From positions 62,001 to 126,000 of the forward strand of contig JAJQCE010000023.1 of assembly GCA_021202895.1 (NCBI GenBank): 64,000 nucleotides of DNA. Reading direction: 5' to 3'. The DNA comes from Ruminococcus sp. Lineage in GTDB: Bacteria; Bacillota; Clostridia; Oscillospirales; Ruminococcaceae. Each line of letters starts with the position of its first letter. Position 1 is the stretch's first letter. Both the position numbers and the translations under genes were made by a program. Of this stretch, positions 27,299 through 37,061 are shown piece after piece. A model generated the notes under the pieces. The model was not told where the DNA came from, did no database searches, and worked only from the letters and a program-made list of their open reading frames with translations.

Positions 27299-29676
27299 CA
27301 GTTCTCACTCCCTTCACTTACTGCGCCCTCAGCCACAAGGTCGATAGTTGTGCCGTTAGCCTTAACCGTCAAGTTTTCGGTGTCAACCTCAATAACAACA
27401 TCGTCCGCGCCGTCCTTGCTGTAGGTTGTAATCATTACGTTTCCGTCAATTTCGTAATTTGAAATTGTGTAATCGCTGACCGACGCCAAAACCTCTTTTG
27501 CAACCTTGTACTGATTTGCCGCATCCTCAACCCATCCTGAATAATTAGAATAGTAGAGGTCATCATATTCGGTATCGATCAGCTCATCTGCGGATTCATA
27601 AATCATGTCGTAATTTATATTTGAACCTGCCGCAAGTGCTCTCATGTAGGTAAGGTCTGAATCTGAGCTTGTGTTGATTGCCGTTGTCGAATAAGGTACA
27701 TAGCCGTGAATTACCATCTGATAGAACGGAATATCCTCGTCTGTTATATTGAATCCGCTTGAGTAAACTGGAACGTCTGTTACTGCGCTTACATATGGAA
27801 GAACATATGAATTTGCTCCCTCAGCTATAATCGACTGTCCAGCGTCTACAGCGTCCTGATAGCCTGAAACTATCGTGTTCATCGTGTCGTTTCTGCTCGA
27901 GCTGTTTCTCTTCGAAAAGTCACTTACAAGCTTTGTGGACAAGCTTCCGAAGCCCATATTTGTCATATCCTCGCTCGTGAAGCTTGAGAGCATCTGACTG
28001 AATATCTTGACGTAGGTGTTAGGTGCGATAAGCGCAGGTGAAACTCCTGATTGTTCAACTCCGAACGACAAGCTGTAGGTTGACTGTCTTGAATAGGAGC
28101 TTGAAACTCTTACCGCTGTATTTAAATAGATGAAGTATCCCCATGTGCCGCTGTCCATAGTGAAGTTGTCAATCGAACCGTACACTGTCAGATTATCACT
28201 GTTCATAGAGGTAAGGTCATCTGTATCTCCAAGCTTGCCTAATGCCTTTGCCTTTGTGGAAACTGTATTCTTAACGGATTTCTTTGTCCAGTTGTTGTAG
28301 TCCATTACAATCGAATCCGCTCCGGCATTGTTAAGCTCGCTGACTATATCGCTTGCCTGTGAGAAGGTTGTCAGAGCTTTTTTAACTGTGATCGGAAGTC
28401 CGACAATTGACTCCTCTTTCATAACTGCGCCGTAGGTGTCAATGTAAAGATCCGCATCGTCAGCCTCAGTACTCTGAGTAAGTCCCTTGTCCTCAATAAG
28501 ATAATTTCTGTAAACCTCTGCGCAGTCGGCATAGTTTATATCCTCGCCGTCCTCGCTTTCAATCGGAAAGAACTCAACTCCGAAGGTGTCCGTCTTGATT
28601 CCGTACTTTTCAAATACCGTAATCTTGTTGTTGTCGCTTCCGCTCATGTAATACTCGTCAGAGCTTCTCGTCTCAAACATAAAGTAGCAGTTGTTGTAAG
28701 CCTGTGAATTTTGTCCGCTTACCTGAGCGTTTGCGTAAACATTCGCATCGCCCTCTGTCGCCACGCATACAAGTCCCGAAGTCCCCGAAACTGTCGCCAT
28801 AACCGGCATATACGCCTGTTCTGTAACTCTCGGTGCTGTAAGCGGCACCGCTGTGTAATCTCTGCCGTAGATAATCTGTTGATAGCTTGCGTAGTTGGTC
28901 TTACCGTTGTTGTAATTGATAACCGCTCCGCTTCCGTCAGGCACTATCATGTAGCCCTCGGTTTCCATACCGTTTTCGTCCACTCCAGAAACAGCTCCCA
29001 TGTACGGGCAGAGGATAAGCTTTGTCAAAACCTTGCCCTCGTCGCTGGAATTGTCCTCCTCAATGATTTCATCGGTATTTACGTAAACGTGCAGACTGTC
29101 CTCGGTAAGCTCATAGTGAACGGTAAGCTTTACGCCGTATGCGCTGTAGTTGTATGTAACTGCACAGCCGTTTTCCTCGTTTGCAAAGGTTACTGTGGTA
29201 GCTTTTGACGAATACGCAGCAGCAGGAAGCTCTGTTCTCTTTTCCTGTCTAAGGTCGCCGACGTTAATCGCAATTGACGACTTAGCTATCTCAATCTGAC
29301 TGCTCTGCATCGTTCCGCCATCATCGTCTATCGGAGTGGTATCCGCCTCCGCATTTATCGGAGATGTCCACCAGCACTTGCCTGACGATTTAACCTTCAT
29401 GCAGAATCTTTCGTTTTCCTCGTCCGCATAAAGCAGCAGATTGTCATTCTCCGCAACAAGCTCGCACATTGCAATAGCCTCGTCGTCGGTTATCGGCTCT
29501 GCAAGCTCGTCATCCTCTTCCTCCGAGTCCTCTGACTCTTCTTCGGAATCCTCACTTGTGGTTTCGGCTGATGTGTCCTCATCATCTTCAGAATCAGCCG
29601 CCGCTGTGCCGATTGGCATCAGCATCGAAAGAACTACGGCAAACGCCAGCACTCTTTTATAGCTATTTTTTTGCAT
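27298..29676 (-). CDS. DUF5696-type secreted protein
   Basis: 792 residues. A signal peptide (hydrophobic 10-25, cleavage near TAAADS) is followed by a strongly acidic Ser/Glu/Asp linker to about residue 60. Then comes an N-terminal beta-sandwich-like region (about 70-390) and an alpha/beta region whose repeating strand-helix pattern (GADSIVMDYNNW, LTVYGSIDNF) recalls a TIM-barrel glycosidase. I recognise the protein as DUF5696; the enzymatic guess is weak inference and no catalytic pair is assigned. No lipobox and no C-terminal anchor are seen. Its place among sugar-type permeases suggests it handles a polysaccharide or its fragments outside the cell. Confidence 0.7.
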   Translation of the reverse strand: MQKNSYKRVLAFAVVLSMLMPIGTAAADSEDDEDTSAETTSEDSEEESEDSEEEDDELAEPITDDEAIAMCELVAENDNLLLYADEENERFCMKVKSSGKCWWTSPINAEADTTPIDDDGGTMQSSQIEIAKSSIAINVGDLRQEKRTELPAAAYSSKATTVTFANEENGCAVTYNYSAYGVKLTVHYELTEDSLHVYVNTDEIIEEDNSSDEGKVLTKLILCPYMGAVSGVDENGMETEGYMIVPDGSGAVINYNNGKTNYASYQQIIYGRDYTAVPLTAPRVTEQAYMPVMATVSGTSGLVCVATEGDANVYANAQVSGQNSQAYNNCYFMFETRSSDEYYMSGSDNNKITVFEKYGIKTDTFGVEFFPIESEDGEDINYADCAEVYRNYLIEDKGLTQSTEADDADLYIDTYGAVMKEESIVGLPITVKKALTTFSQASDIVSELNNAGADSIVMDYNNWTKKSVKNTVSTKAKALGKLGDTDDLTSMNSDNLTVYGSIDNFTMDSGTWGYFIYLNTAVRVSSSYSRQSTYSLSFGVEQSGVSPALIAPNTYVKIFSQMLSSFTSEDMTNMGFGSLSTKLVSDFSKRNSSSRNDTMNTIVSGYQDAVDAGQSIIAEGANSYVLPYVSAVTDVPVYSSGFNITDEDIPFYQMVIHGYVPYSTTAINTSSDSDLTYMRALAAGSNINYDMIYESADELIDTEYDDLYYSNYSGWVEDAANQYKVAKEVLASVSDYTISNYEIDGNVMITTYSKDGADDVVIEVDTENLTVKANGTTIDLVAEGAVSEGSEN

Positions 29677-29696
29677 TTTACACCATCCTTTCTAAA

Positions 29697-30326
29697 TTAA
29701 CCACGAATTCTGTAAGAAATCTCGGTGTAGATTGTATATACGAAAACGTACACCTGCTGGAAGAGCGAAAGCAGCAGAACCGCCAGGAACAGTATAAGCA
29801 GCATCGCAACCAGCGTCAAAACAATTGAGATTAATGTCTTAGGTATTGAATACTGATGCACCGCTTTCATTGCTGAAATCATCAGAATCACCGACCAGCC
29901 AAGTCCTACCCACTGGAATGCCGTCACCCAGATCGACTCATCGAGTACCAGAGCATTTGAAAGCAACACTGCGCAGTATGAGCAGATGATGTAGGGAACA
30001 AGCGCATATGCTGAGTAAATAGCGATTTTCTTTAGTGTACCCTCACCGTCAAGCAGTGTGCATATGCACCAGTTTCCTATTACCCATGTCACATAGTAAA
30101 CAACTGACTGTACAATAAGCGGCACAACATTGAATACCTTTACCTGACTGTCGTCAAACGCAAATCCCATCATTCTGTCGTTCGCAACCATCGCAACAAA
30201 AAGCAGAAATACAATTATCAGAGCATATTTGACCGAGCCTTTTTTCTTCCATCTCAAATCCTCGAAGCCCTCGAACGGATGAAATACGACGTGTTTAATC
30301 CATCCTAATTCAGAAAATTCATACAT
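29697..30326 (-). CDS. Yip1-domain membrane protein
   Basis: 209 residues with five hydrophobic helices (about 34-50, 68-90, 105-125, 138-155, 165-195). The N-terminal FHPFEGFEDLRWKKKGS (residues about 16-32) is typical of bacterial Yip1-family proteins, which often stand beside transporter genes. Biochemical role unknown. It sits 3 bp after the NHL/TPR gene and 20 bp before the DUF5696 gene, so it is firmly within the operon. Confidence 0.75.
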   Translation of the reverse strand: MYEFSELGWIKHVVFHPFEGFEDLRWKKKGSVKYALIIVFLLFVAMVANDRMMGFAFDDSQVKVFNVVPLIVQSVVYYVTWVIGNWCICTLLDGEGTLKKIAIYSAYALVPYIICSYCAVLLSNALVLDESIWVTAFQWVGLGWSVILMISAMKAVHQYSIPKTLISIVLTLVAMLLILFLAVLLLSLFQQVYVFVYTIYTEISYRIRG

Positions 30327-30328
30327 CG

Positions 30329-31960
30329 TCAGTCCGCCTCCTTTTGCTTCTTCTTTCGCTTAATCAGCTTTATGCCCTTTCGCTTGAGTATCCACCGAAC
30401 AAATAGCAGCACCACAAGCACTATAATCACCACAGCTATCGCCGTGAAGTGTTCTTCAAGCCACTCGTTTCGGTAATATTCAAACGCCTTGTCATAGTCG
30501 TCTCTGTCATAAACCGTTTCAAACTTATCAAGTGCCGCTTTGTAATCGTTGTTCTTAAGGTCAGCCTTTCCAAGTCCGATATAAGCGTACACATATCCGC
30601 CATCACGTTTGAGAACCTCGTTCCAGTAAGGAACTGCCTCAAGGTAAAGTCCCTCATCGTAATACGCAAACGCTGTGTGCAGGTTTTCGCCAAACGTTGT
30701 TCTCTTGAAAATCGTTATGTCATTTCTGGTCTTTGAACCTTCGAGAACTATAACGTCATCTCCGAACATCTCAACTACGTTCGGGCTGGAGAATGCTCCT
30801 GCCTGATCCGCTGAGGAAGTCGTCGTACCAAATATGCAGATCAGATTCGCAAGTCTGTCATACTGGAACACACGTCCCGTTTCGTAGTCGAGAACATTTA
30901 TCAGTCCGTCGTCGTTTACCGCTATATCCGTCAGCTTTGTCGAATATGTAGTTGACGTTGCCGCATCGTAAACTGATGTGGTGTAGTCGCCGAAGTTGTA
31001 CTCGTCTCCGACCGAGTTGTCCCAGATGTTGTAGCCCGCAGGATTCACCTTCTTTACAGCGTCCGTGTCGGTTGAAACCTCCGTTACTGTGTATATAAAT
31101 CCATCGCTGTCCATATCAAAGTTTGCGTACTCAACAGGAACATTTCTCGTCATTCCTGAAATCTGCTCGTTTGAAGCTATCTTTCTCCAGAGATTCTGAA
31201 CGATAACAGAAGCTGTAACCTCAACTCTGTTAGCTCCGAAAAATCCTGTGAACGTACCGTCCGCTTCAAACTGTACCGAACCCGTGTTTACCGATTTAAC
31301 AACCGTGTAAACATTTTCCGCCGCGTCCACCAAAACCTTTGACGGGTTAAATGTTTCGGAGGTGTAGAGAGCTGCGTCAGGCTTAACGTATTCCTGCTCA
31401 AGCGTCAGCTCTGTTTCGCTGTCAACCGAAGCTCTTACCACTCTTGAATTTGAGTAATCTGCTACATATAATGTCAGCTTTCCTGTCGAGGGGCTTGTCG
31501 TTACGAACAGTCCCTGCGGTTCGTTGAAGTACGTTGCCGTACCGTCCTCAGTTGTAGCTAGGCTGTCCATTTCAGACGTGCCAGTTACGGTATAGTAGCA
31601 TCCGATCAACTGATAATCGGAATCTAATCTTAAAATTCTGCTGTTGCCCGTATCTGCAATCCAAAGCTCCTCGTTATTGTAAACGTAGAAATCCTTAGCC
31701 TCCGATAAAGAATCTGAAGCCTCCTCGCTGTAGAAGAGCGGATCAGTCGGGTCAGAAAGTCTTGCCAGTCCCATGTAGTCGCCGCCGATTACGTCCTTAA
31801 CGGTATATGCAGACTGTGAAGGAATTGCTTCCTCCCAGTTATCATAGTTGTAGGATTCATACGGCTCGTCTGCAAATGCGCTTACACTTAGTGAAACCGC
31901 CGTCAAAGCTGCAAGCGTCAGACTAGTAAACCTTCTGATAGATTTTTTAAAGCCTTTCAC
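30329..31960 (-). CDS. Membrane-anchored NHL/beta-propeller protein with TPR-like region
   Basis: 543 residues. The signal peptide ends near SAFADEP. A beta-propeller of NHL type follows, with repeated blades such as FYVYNNEELWIADTGNSRI, LYVADYSNSRVVR and INVLDYETGRVFQYD (about residues 80-415). Then come TPR-like helices (about 430-500), one membrane helix (about 507-527) and a basic cytoplasmic tail. Orientation is sensor or scaffold outside, anchor at the C-terminus. NHL propellers mediate binding rather than catalysis. GTG start at 31960. A plausible accessory of the adjacent ABC transporters; no ligand is evident. Confidence 0.75.
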   Translation of the reverse strand: MKGFKKSIRRFTSLTLAALTAVSLSVSAFADEPYESYNYDNWEEAIPSQSAYTVKDVIGGDYMGLARLSDPTDPLFYSEEASDSLSEAKDFYVYNNEELWIADTGNSRILRLDSDYQLIGCYYTVTGTSEMDSLATTEDGTATYFNEPQGLFVTTSPSTGKLTLYVADYSNSRVVRASVDSETELTLEQEYVKPDAALYTSETFNPSKVLVDAAENVYTVVKSVNTGSVQFEADGTFTGFFGANRVEVTASVIVQNLWRKIASNEQISGMTRNVPVEYANFDMDSDGFIYTVTEVSTDTDAVKKVNPAGYNIWDNSVGDEYNFGDYTTSVYDAATSTTYSTKLTDIAVNDDGLINVLDYETGRVFQYDRLANLICIFGTTTSSADQAGAFSSPNVVEMFGDDVIVLEGSKTRNDITIFKRTTFGENLHTAFAYYDEGLYLEAVPYWNEVLKRDGGYVYAYIGLGKADLKNNDYKAALDKFETVYDRDDYDKAFEYYRNEWLEEHFTAIAVVIIVLVVLLFVRWILKRKGIKLIKRKKKQKEAD

Positions 31961-32019
31961 TGTATTATCACCTGTTTCCTTTTCAAGTTTAAAAGTTGTT
32001 TACTTATATTTTCTGCCGT

Positions 32020-32916
32020 TTAATCCTTCATACCTGAGTTAGCCATCGTTTCCATAACGTTGCCTTGTGCAATGAAGAATACAACCAACGGAGGAATCAG
32101 GAGCAATACCGCTGAAGCAAAGGTTACGCCCTGTCTTGCAAGACCTGCAAGCGAAATCTGCTGTACGATTGTCGGCAGAGTCTTGTACTCCTCCGAATAG
32201 ATAACCGAACCGCCGTTGATGTTCCACGCCTGCTGGAATGCGAAGATTATAATCGTCATGATTGCTGGCTTTGAGTTTGGAACTACTATCGTCCAGCATA
32301 TTCTGAACAGTCCCGCACCGTCAACCTTTGCCGCCTCTATCATCGAATCGTTTATTGTCGACATACTCTGACGCATCAGATAGAGGTTCATAGCCGTTGC
32401 AATATAAGGGAGTATCAGAACCCAGTATGTATCGATAATGTGAAGCGTTGAATATACTAAGAACTGCATAATCCATGTAGCCTGCGACTGGAACAAAAGG
32501 GCGATAACGATAATCCTGTTTATTACCTTTACTCCAGGGAATTTGCACTTTGAAAGCACGAACGCTGCCATACAGGTTACAAAAACGTTGCATACACAGA
32601 TAACAATTGTTGTAAATAGCGAGTTAAATATGTATCTTGAAAGCGGTACAGTATACTCTGCCGCAACCTTGAAAAGGTCTGAGTAGTTCTTGGTCGTTGG
32701 ATTTAACACGTAGAGCTTAGGTGGGAACACAAACAGCTCTTCTGTTGGTTTTAGTGACTGTACAACCGAGTAGTAAATCGGGAACACCATGAATATTCCA
32801 AGCAGTACAAGGAAGATAAAGATGCAGACATCGCCGCCGACCGAACCGTTTATTTTCTTTTTCTTATCCTTGACCTTCATAGTGTCAATAGATTGCTTTT
32901 TTCTTTTTCTAGCCAT
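32020..32916 (-). CDS. Carbohydrate ABC transporter permease, MalG type (second pair)
   Basis: 298 residues with six membrane helices. The EAA loop EAAKVDGAGLFRICWTIVVP is near residue 195. The basic N-terminus RKRKKQ is cytoplasmic. It pairs with the MalF-type permease 17 bp upstream. With genes at 25.0-27.3 kb, this operon carries two complete permease pairs. Confidence 0.9.
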   Translation of the reverse strand: MARKRKKQSIDTMKVKDKKKKINGSVGGDVCIFIFLVLLGIFMVFPIYYSVVQSLKPTEELFVFPPKLYVLNPTTKNYSDLFKVAAEYTVPLSRYIFNSLFTTIVICVCNVFVTCMAAFVLSKCKFPGVKVINRIIVIALLFQSQATWIMQFLVYSTLHIIDTYWVLILPYIATAMNLYLMRQSMSTINDSMIEAAKVDGAGLFRICWTIVVPNSKPAIMTIIIFAFQQAWNINGGSVIYSEEYKTLPTIVQQISLAGLARQGVTFASAVLLLIPPLVVFFIAQGNVMETMANSGMKD

Positions 32917-32933
32917 TGTCTATCCGCACCTCC

Positions 32934-33875
32934 TTAATCAACATACTTGCCGAGGAGCCAGTTTACGCCCTTGTTCGCAAGCAGCATTGCCAAGAACAGA
33001 ACAAAGCATATCGCCGAAGCATAGCCCATCTCGTATCTTACGCTTCCGTAGTCGGTAGCGTGGTTCATGATTGTGTGCGCCGAATAGTCTGTCGAAGGAA
33101 GTCCGAACAGCTGCTGACCTACAATACCTACTGTAAAGGAGGTAGCAATCTGGTTTACCGCTGCGAACAGAAGCTGAGGTCCCATTGAGGGAATTGTGAT
33201 TTTGAAAAGCTCCTGCCATCTGTTTTTGATACCTTCAATAGCACCCGCCTCGTACATCGACTTGTCAATATTCTGGAAGCCTGCACGGATTGCAAGGAAG
33301 CCTGCGCCCATGGACATCCACAGCTGAACTACTATGCACACGCCCAAAATATAGGTGGTGTCCGTCAGCCATTGTACAGGAGTGCTGATAAAGCCTAAGT
33401 CAATAAGTATTGCGTTTAAATATCCGTTCTGGTCGCCAGACAGAATCAACTGCCATGTTACGTAAACTGAAGTCGTCATTGACGGAGCGTAGAAAACGAA
33501 TGTAAAGAATGTCTTTAGGAACGAATTCATTTCATTTATCAGCCACGCAACCAGGAAGCTCAGCACGTATGCGAACGGACCTGTGAAAATCGCAAAGATA
33601 AGCGTGTTTCTCACTGCGATCAGGAATACACTGTCGTTCAAGAACAATGTATAAAAGTTTGAAAGTCCAACCCACTTAGGGCTTTGAATCATGTTAAAGT
33701 TTGTAAAGCTCATAGGCAACGACATGACAACTGGTACAGCCGTACAAATCAAAAACAGAATCATGAACGGGGCAAGCAGTCCGTAGCAGCCCTTATTTAC
33801 TTTCATCATATGCCATGTATATGCCCAGTAGCCTTGCTTTTTAATTGGCACATCAGGATTAGTTTGCTTTGCCAT
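32934..33875 (-). CDS. Carbohydrate ABC transporter permease, MalF type (second pair)
   Basis: 313 residues, six membrane helices, EAA loop EAGAIEGIKNRWQELFKITIP near residue 215. It directly follows the solute-binding protein gene (19 bp), the usual order binding protein, MalF, MalG. Confidence 0.9.
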   Translation of the reverse strand: MAKQTNPDVPIKKQGYWAYTWHMMKVNKGCYGLLAPFMILFLICTAVPVVMSLPMSFTNFNMIQSPKWVGLSNFYTLFLNDSVFLIAVRNTLIFAIFTGPFAYVLSFLVAWLINEMNSFLKTFFTFVFYAPSMTTSVYVTWQLILSGDQNGYLNAILIDLGFISTPVQWLTDTTYILGVCIVVQLWMSMGAGFLAIRAGFQNIDKSMYEAGAIEGIKNRWQELFKITIPSMGPQLLFAAVNQIATSFTVGIVGQQLFGLPSTDYSAHTIMNHATDYGSVRYEMGYASAICFVLFLAMLLANKGVNWLLGKYVD

Positions 33876-33894
33876 TTAGATGCTCTCTCCTTTC

Positions 33895-36800
33895 TTATTC
33901 TTCTCCATCGTCATCATCGTCATCACTGTACATCGCAAGGTCGTTGTTCTTACGTGTGATTTCAGCGTTGATGTCCTTGTTATACCAGAAGAGTGTATCT
34001 CTTGCATTCTCGTAGTTGTTCGCAACCTCTCTGAATGCATTGATAAGACCTCTCGTAACTCCGTATGACGCCGGGATTACAGGAATCTCGACCTGAGCCT
34101 CAAGCTGCTCAGTGAGCTTTTCAACCTCTGTCTGCGACCACGAAAGCTGCTGCAGAGCGTTGAGGTTAGCCGTATCGTAACGACCCATCGTACCAAGCAC
34201 AGACTCAATATCGTTTCCATAGCTCACCTGTACATCGTCAGACGTGAACCACTTGACAAATTCCCATGCTCCTTCTATATCAGGGCATGTCGTAAAGATT
34301 ATCGCACCTGAACCTGTCGAGCTTGAAGCTATGCTTATAGTCGTTCCATCGTCAAGCGTTACCGTTCCCTCGTCATTTTCAGTTCCAGGAACGTGCATGA
34401 AGCTCCAGCAGCCCTTAATTTCAGGAGCCGCAACTGAAAGCTGATTGTAGAAGGTATAGTTCTGAATCAACACCGGCATATCGCCCTGTCTGAAACGTGT
34501 GAACGCATCGTAGGTCTGGTCAAAGCTGTACTTTGTATAGAACTCTGTCCACGTTTCAAAAGCGTCAACCGCTTCCTGAGTGTCAAAGTTTGTGGCTGTC
34601 AGATCATCATTGTAGTAATTTACACCCTGCTGCAAAAGAAGCATCGCAAATGTGTTTCCAGCTTCAGTTACAGGTGAAACCGTTGTGTTACCTCCAGAGT
34701 TTGCAACTGCGGGAAGTATAAGTCCTACCTCCATGTAATTTCTCTGCAATACTGGCAGAACGTTCATAAGACCGTCCCATGTCGTAAGGTCTGTTTCAGC
34801 GTCAATTCCAAGCTCCTCAAGAATATCCTCTCTGTAGAAGAGCATCGGGAAGGTCTGTGAAACAGGCAAGCCGTAAACTCCATCCTCATATTCATAAAGC
34901 GTCATAGCATCTGACGAGAACCTCTCGGTTATCTCCTCGTAATCGTCAAACTGCGTGAGGTCTACAAGCACTCCCCTTGACGCCAGCTGTATCGGGAAGT
35001 CTCCACCCATGAACAGCGCAATATCAGGTCCCTTTCCTGCAAAGGTAGCTTCAATGATACCGCCCTGAACCAGCTTCATGCTGACCTTTGTATCTGCGTC
35101 TATGTTGTATTCATTATTAACAAGGTTTGTAACTACCGTAGCGTTATCACGACCGAGCGCTATCCAGCAGGTCATAGTGTTTTCGTCGTCCTCGTCAACG
35201 TCCGAAAGCGAGTTGTAATCTTCAAAGAACGAGCCGATAAACGAATCAAAGCCAAACTTGAACGACTTGAAGAAATTTGACGAGCAATCGGTAAATTCCT
35301 GATCCGCCGTGCATATCTCTATGAGGTCAACCTCAAGCGGCTGCTCGCGGTATTCGCTTACCCATGACGAAAGAGATGTAACATAATCCTTGATTGTGTA
35401 CATCATGTCAGGGATTCTGTCAGGCTTTTCAATGCACTCTTCAAGTGCAACCGCCATCGTTTCAAGCGTTGTAGCCTCAGAGCCTCCCTGTCCAGAAAGC
35501 GTTTCAATCTCATCCTTAAGCTCTCTCAGCCTATTTGCATAGGTTGTAAAGTCAGGGATAATATCGGGAAGCGTCTGATCTATCATGTAGTCGTTGTAAT
35601 CGTCAGGATCAGGTCCTGTGATTTGACGAATCTGTCTGTAATAGCTGTTGATGTCATATGTAAGATTGTCAAGCTCGCCCATGATTTCTCCGATTTCACC
35701 TGGAATAGCCTCAAGGGTAATCGTATGAGTACCCGCCTCAAGGTAGAAATACATAGGCTCTGCGTCCTCGTCCTCAGAAACTGACGGAACTGTGACGCTC
35801 CAATCTGTATCATAGTAGAATTTAATCTGATCCGCCTGAGCGTTAGGAACCTCTCCGTCAATGTACAATCTTCTATTGGAGTACATTCCTCTCATGACGT
35901 CCTGCTTTGCTCTTATGCCGATTTTATACCATCCGTCCTCGGCAACAGTAAAGCTCCATGTTGCGGACTGTGTTGACTGTCCCCATTCGCCGTCTTTTCC
36001 TATCGTGTTGTATCTTGTCTTTGTCGGGCTTGAGCCGTTTACAGACGAAGTAACATAGGAGTGAAGATCACTTGTCGGGAACAATGTACGGTCGCTCTTT
36101 TCATCAGCAAGCTCGCCCTCAAGAGTAATTGTCTGTCCTGTAGTCGAGCTAAGCTCTGACGCATCTGGAGCAACGTATTCCTCAGGTGCTTCATACTGGT
36201 AAAGAGTGAAGTCCTTAATTGCAAACTGCGCTCTTTCGGAGGTGATAGTCACAGTGTTTTCGCCCTCTTCAAAATAGAAAATCAAGGAAAGCGAAGAAAG
36301 ACCGTCAATATCCTCTAAAGGCGTGGTCTGCCACTTTGGAAGAGCCGTCTGTCCGGGTCTGATGTCGTTGCCGTTTGAGTCCATATCAATTCCCGTATCG
36401 CTCTCAGTTTCCTCGTTTACCCATACCTTTGAAAGGGTAATACGGCTTGCGGTATCGTACTGGCATTCGCCGTTGATATCAAGCTCAAATTCAACATCGT
36501 TTGTGTTGTTGTCCTCCGGCACATAATATGTAACCTTGATGCTGTAAACGCCCGCTGTTGGAACGTCTACTGTAAAGCTAAAGCCGCCCGTCTGGTTAGC
36601 CCAGCTAAGCACATTGCTTTCTCCGCCTACATCGGTAAGCGAAATATCTGTTCCATCAAGTGCCGTAAAGTCAGAATTGTTGTAGATCTCTTCCGCCGTC
36701 AGCGCTATCTCTTCATCAGAGCCCTTCTCTTCAGAGTATTTTTCGTAAAATTCCAGATAGGAATCCTCTACTCTCACACCCTCCGAGGCTTCATCGCTGT

Positions 36801-36963
36801 CTGCGTCCTCTGAATCCTCTGCAGCCGTGCTGTCGGTTTCGGACACCGAAGAACTCTCGTCCTCATCAGCAACTTCCGCATACGTCGGAATAGCCGCAGT
36901 TGCAATCATTGCAGCAGCGACGATAAATGAGATAACACGTCTGATCTTCTTTGTGTTATTCAC
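33895..36963 (-). CDS. Very large extracellular solute-binding protein with N-terminal carbohydrate-binding-like domains
   Basis: 1022 residues. The signal peptide ends near PTYAEV, without a lipobox cysteine, and an acidic linker follows. Two beta-sandwich modules of CBM6/35 style follow, at about 85-265 (GGFSFTVDVPTAGVYSIKVTYY, GENTVTITSE) and 285-440 (ATWSFTVAEDGWYKIGIRAK, GTHTITLEAIPG). A helical spacer runs to about 600, then a family 1 solute-binding domain (about 600-1000) with IALFMGGDFPIQLASRG and YGLPVSQTFPMLFYREDIL. The tail is Asp-rich. Ordinary family 1 binding proteins are 400-450 residues. GTG start at 36963 with AAAGGTGG upstream. How it stays at the membrane without lipid or an obvious anchor is unclear. 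Confidence 0.85.
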   Translation of the reverse strand: MNNTKKIRRVISFIVAAAMIATAAIPTYAEVADEDESSSVSETDSTAAEDSEDADSDEASEGVRVEDSYLEFYEKYSEEKGSDEEIALTAEEIYNNSDFTALDGTDISLTDVGGESNVLSWANQTGGFSFTVDVPTAGVYSIKVTYYVPEDNNTNDVEFELDINGECQYDTASRITLSKVWVNEETESDTGIDMDSNGNDIRPGQTALPKWQTTPLEDIDGLSSLSLIFYFEEGENTVTITSERAQFAIKDFTLYQYEAPEEYVAPDASELSSTTGQTITLEGELADEKSDRTLFPTSDLHSYVTSSVNGSSPTKTRYNTIGKDGEWGQSTQSATWSFTVAEDGWYKIGIRAKQDVMRGMYSNRRLYIDGEVPNAQADQIKFYYDTDWSVTVPSVSEDEDAEPMYFYLEAGTHTITLEAIPGEIGEIMGELDNLTYDINSYYRQIRQITGPDPDDYNDYMIDQTLPDIIPDFTTYANRLRELKDEIETLSGQGGSEATTLETMAVALEECIEKPDRIPDMMYTIKDYVTSLSSWVSEYREQPLEVDLIEICTADQEFTDCSSNFFKSFKFGFDSFIGSFFEDYNSLSDVDEDDENTMTCWIALGRDNATVVTNLVNNEYNIDADTKVSMKLVQGGIIEATFAGKGPDIALFMGGDFPIQLASRGVLVDLTQFDDYEEITERFSSDAMTLYEYEDGVYGLPVSQTFPMLFYREDILEELGIDAETDLTTWDGLMNVLPVLQRNYMEVGLILPAVANSGGNTTVSPVTEAGNTFAMLLLQQGVNYYNDDLTATNFDTQEAVDAFETWTEFYTKYSFDQTYDAFTRFRQGDMPVLIQNYTFYNQLSVAAPEIKGCWSFMHVPGTENDEGTVTLDDGTTISIASSSTGSGAIIFTTCPDIEGAWEFVKWFTSDDVQVSYGNDIESVLGTMGRYDTANLNALQQLSWSQTEVEKLTEQLEAQVEIPVIPASYGVTRGLINAFREVANNYENARDTLFWYNKDINAEITRKNNDLAMYSDDDDDDGEE

Positions 36964-37061
36964 TATGAATCCACCTTTCCAGTAAATTTGCTGTACTTAT
37001 ATCTAATGCCCGCCGCAAAGACGGATGATTTTGCGGCTAGTAAATTTAAGCCTTGTTTGCT

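Noticed and set aside
26998-27462. Leu/Gln/Pro-rich plus-strand frame of 154 codons
   Set aside because: Antisense reading of the Glu/Ala-rich arm of the MalF-type permease; no start signal.
32039-33219. Several 85-93 codon frames within the permease genes
   Set aside because: Alternative frames of conserved permease genes with no start signals.
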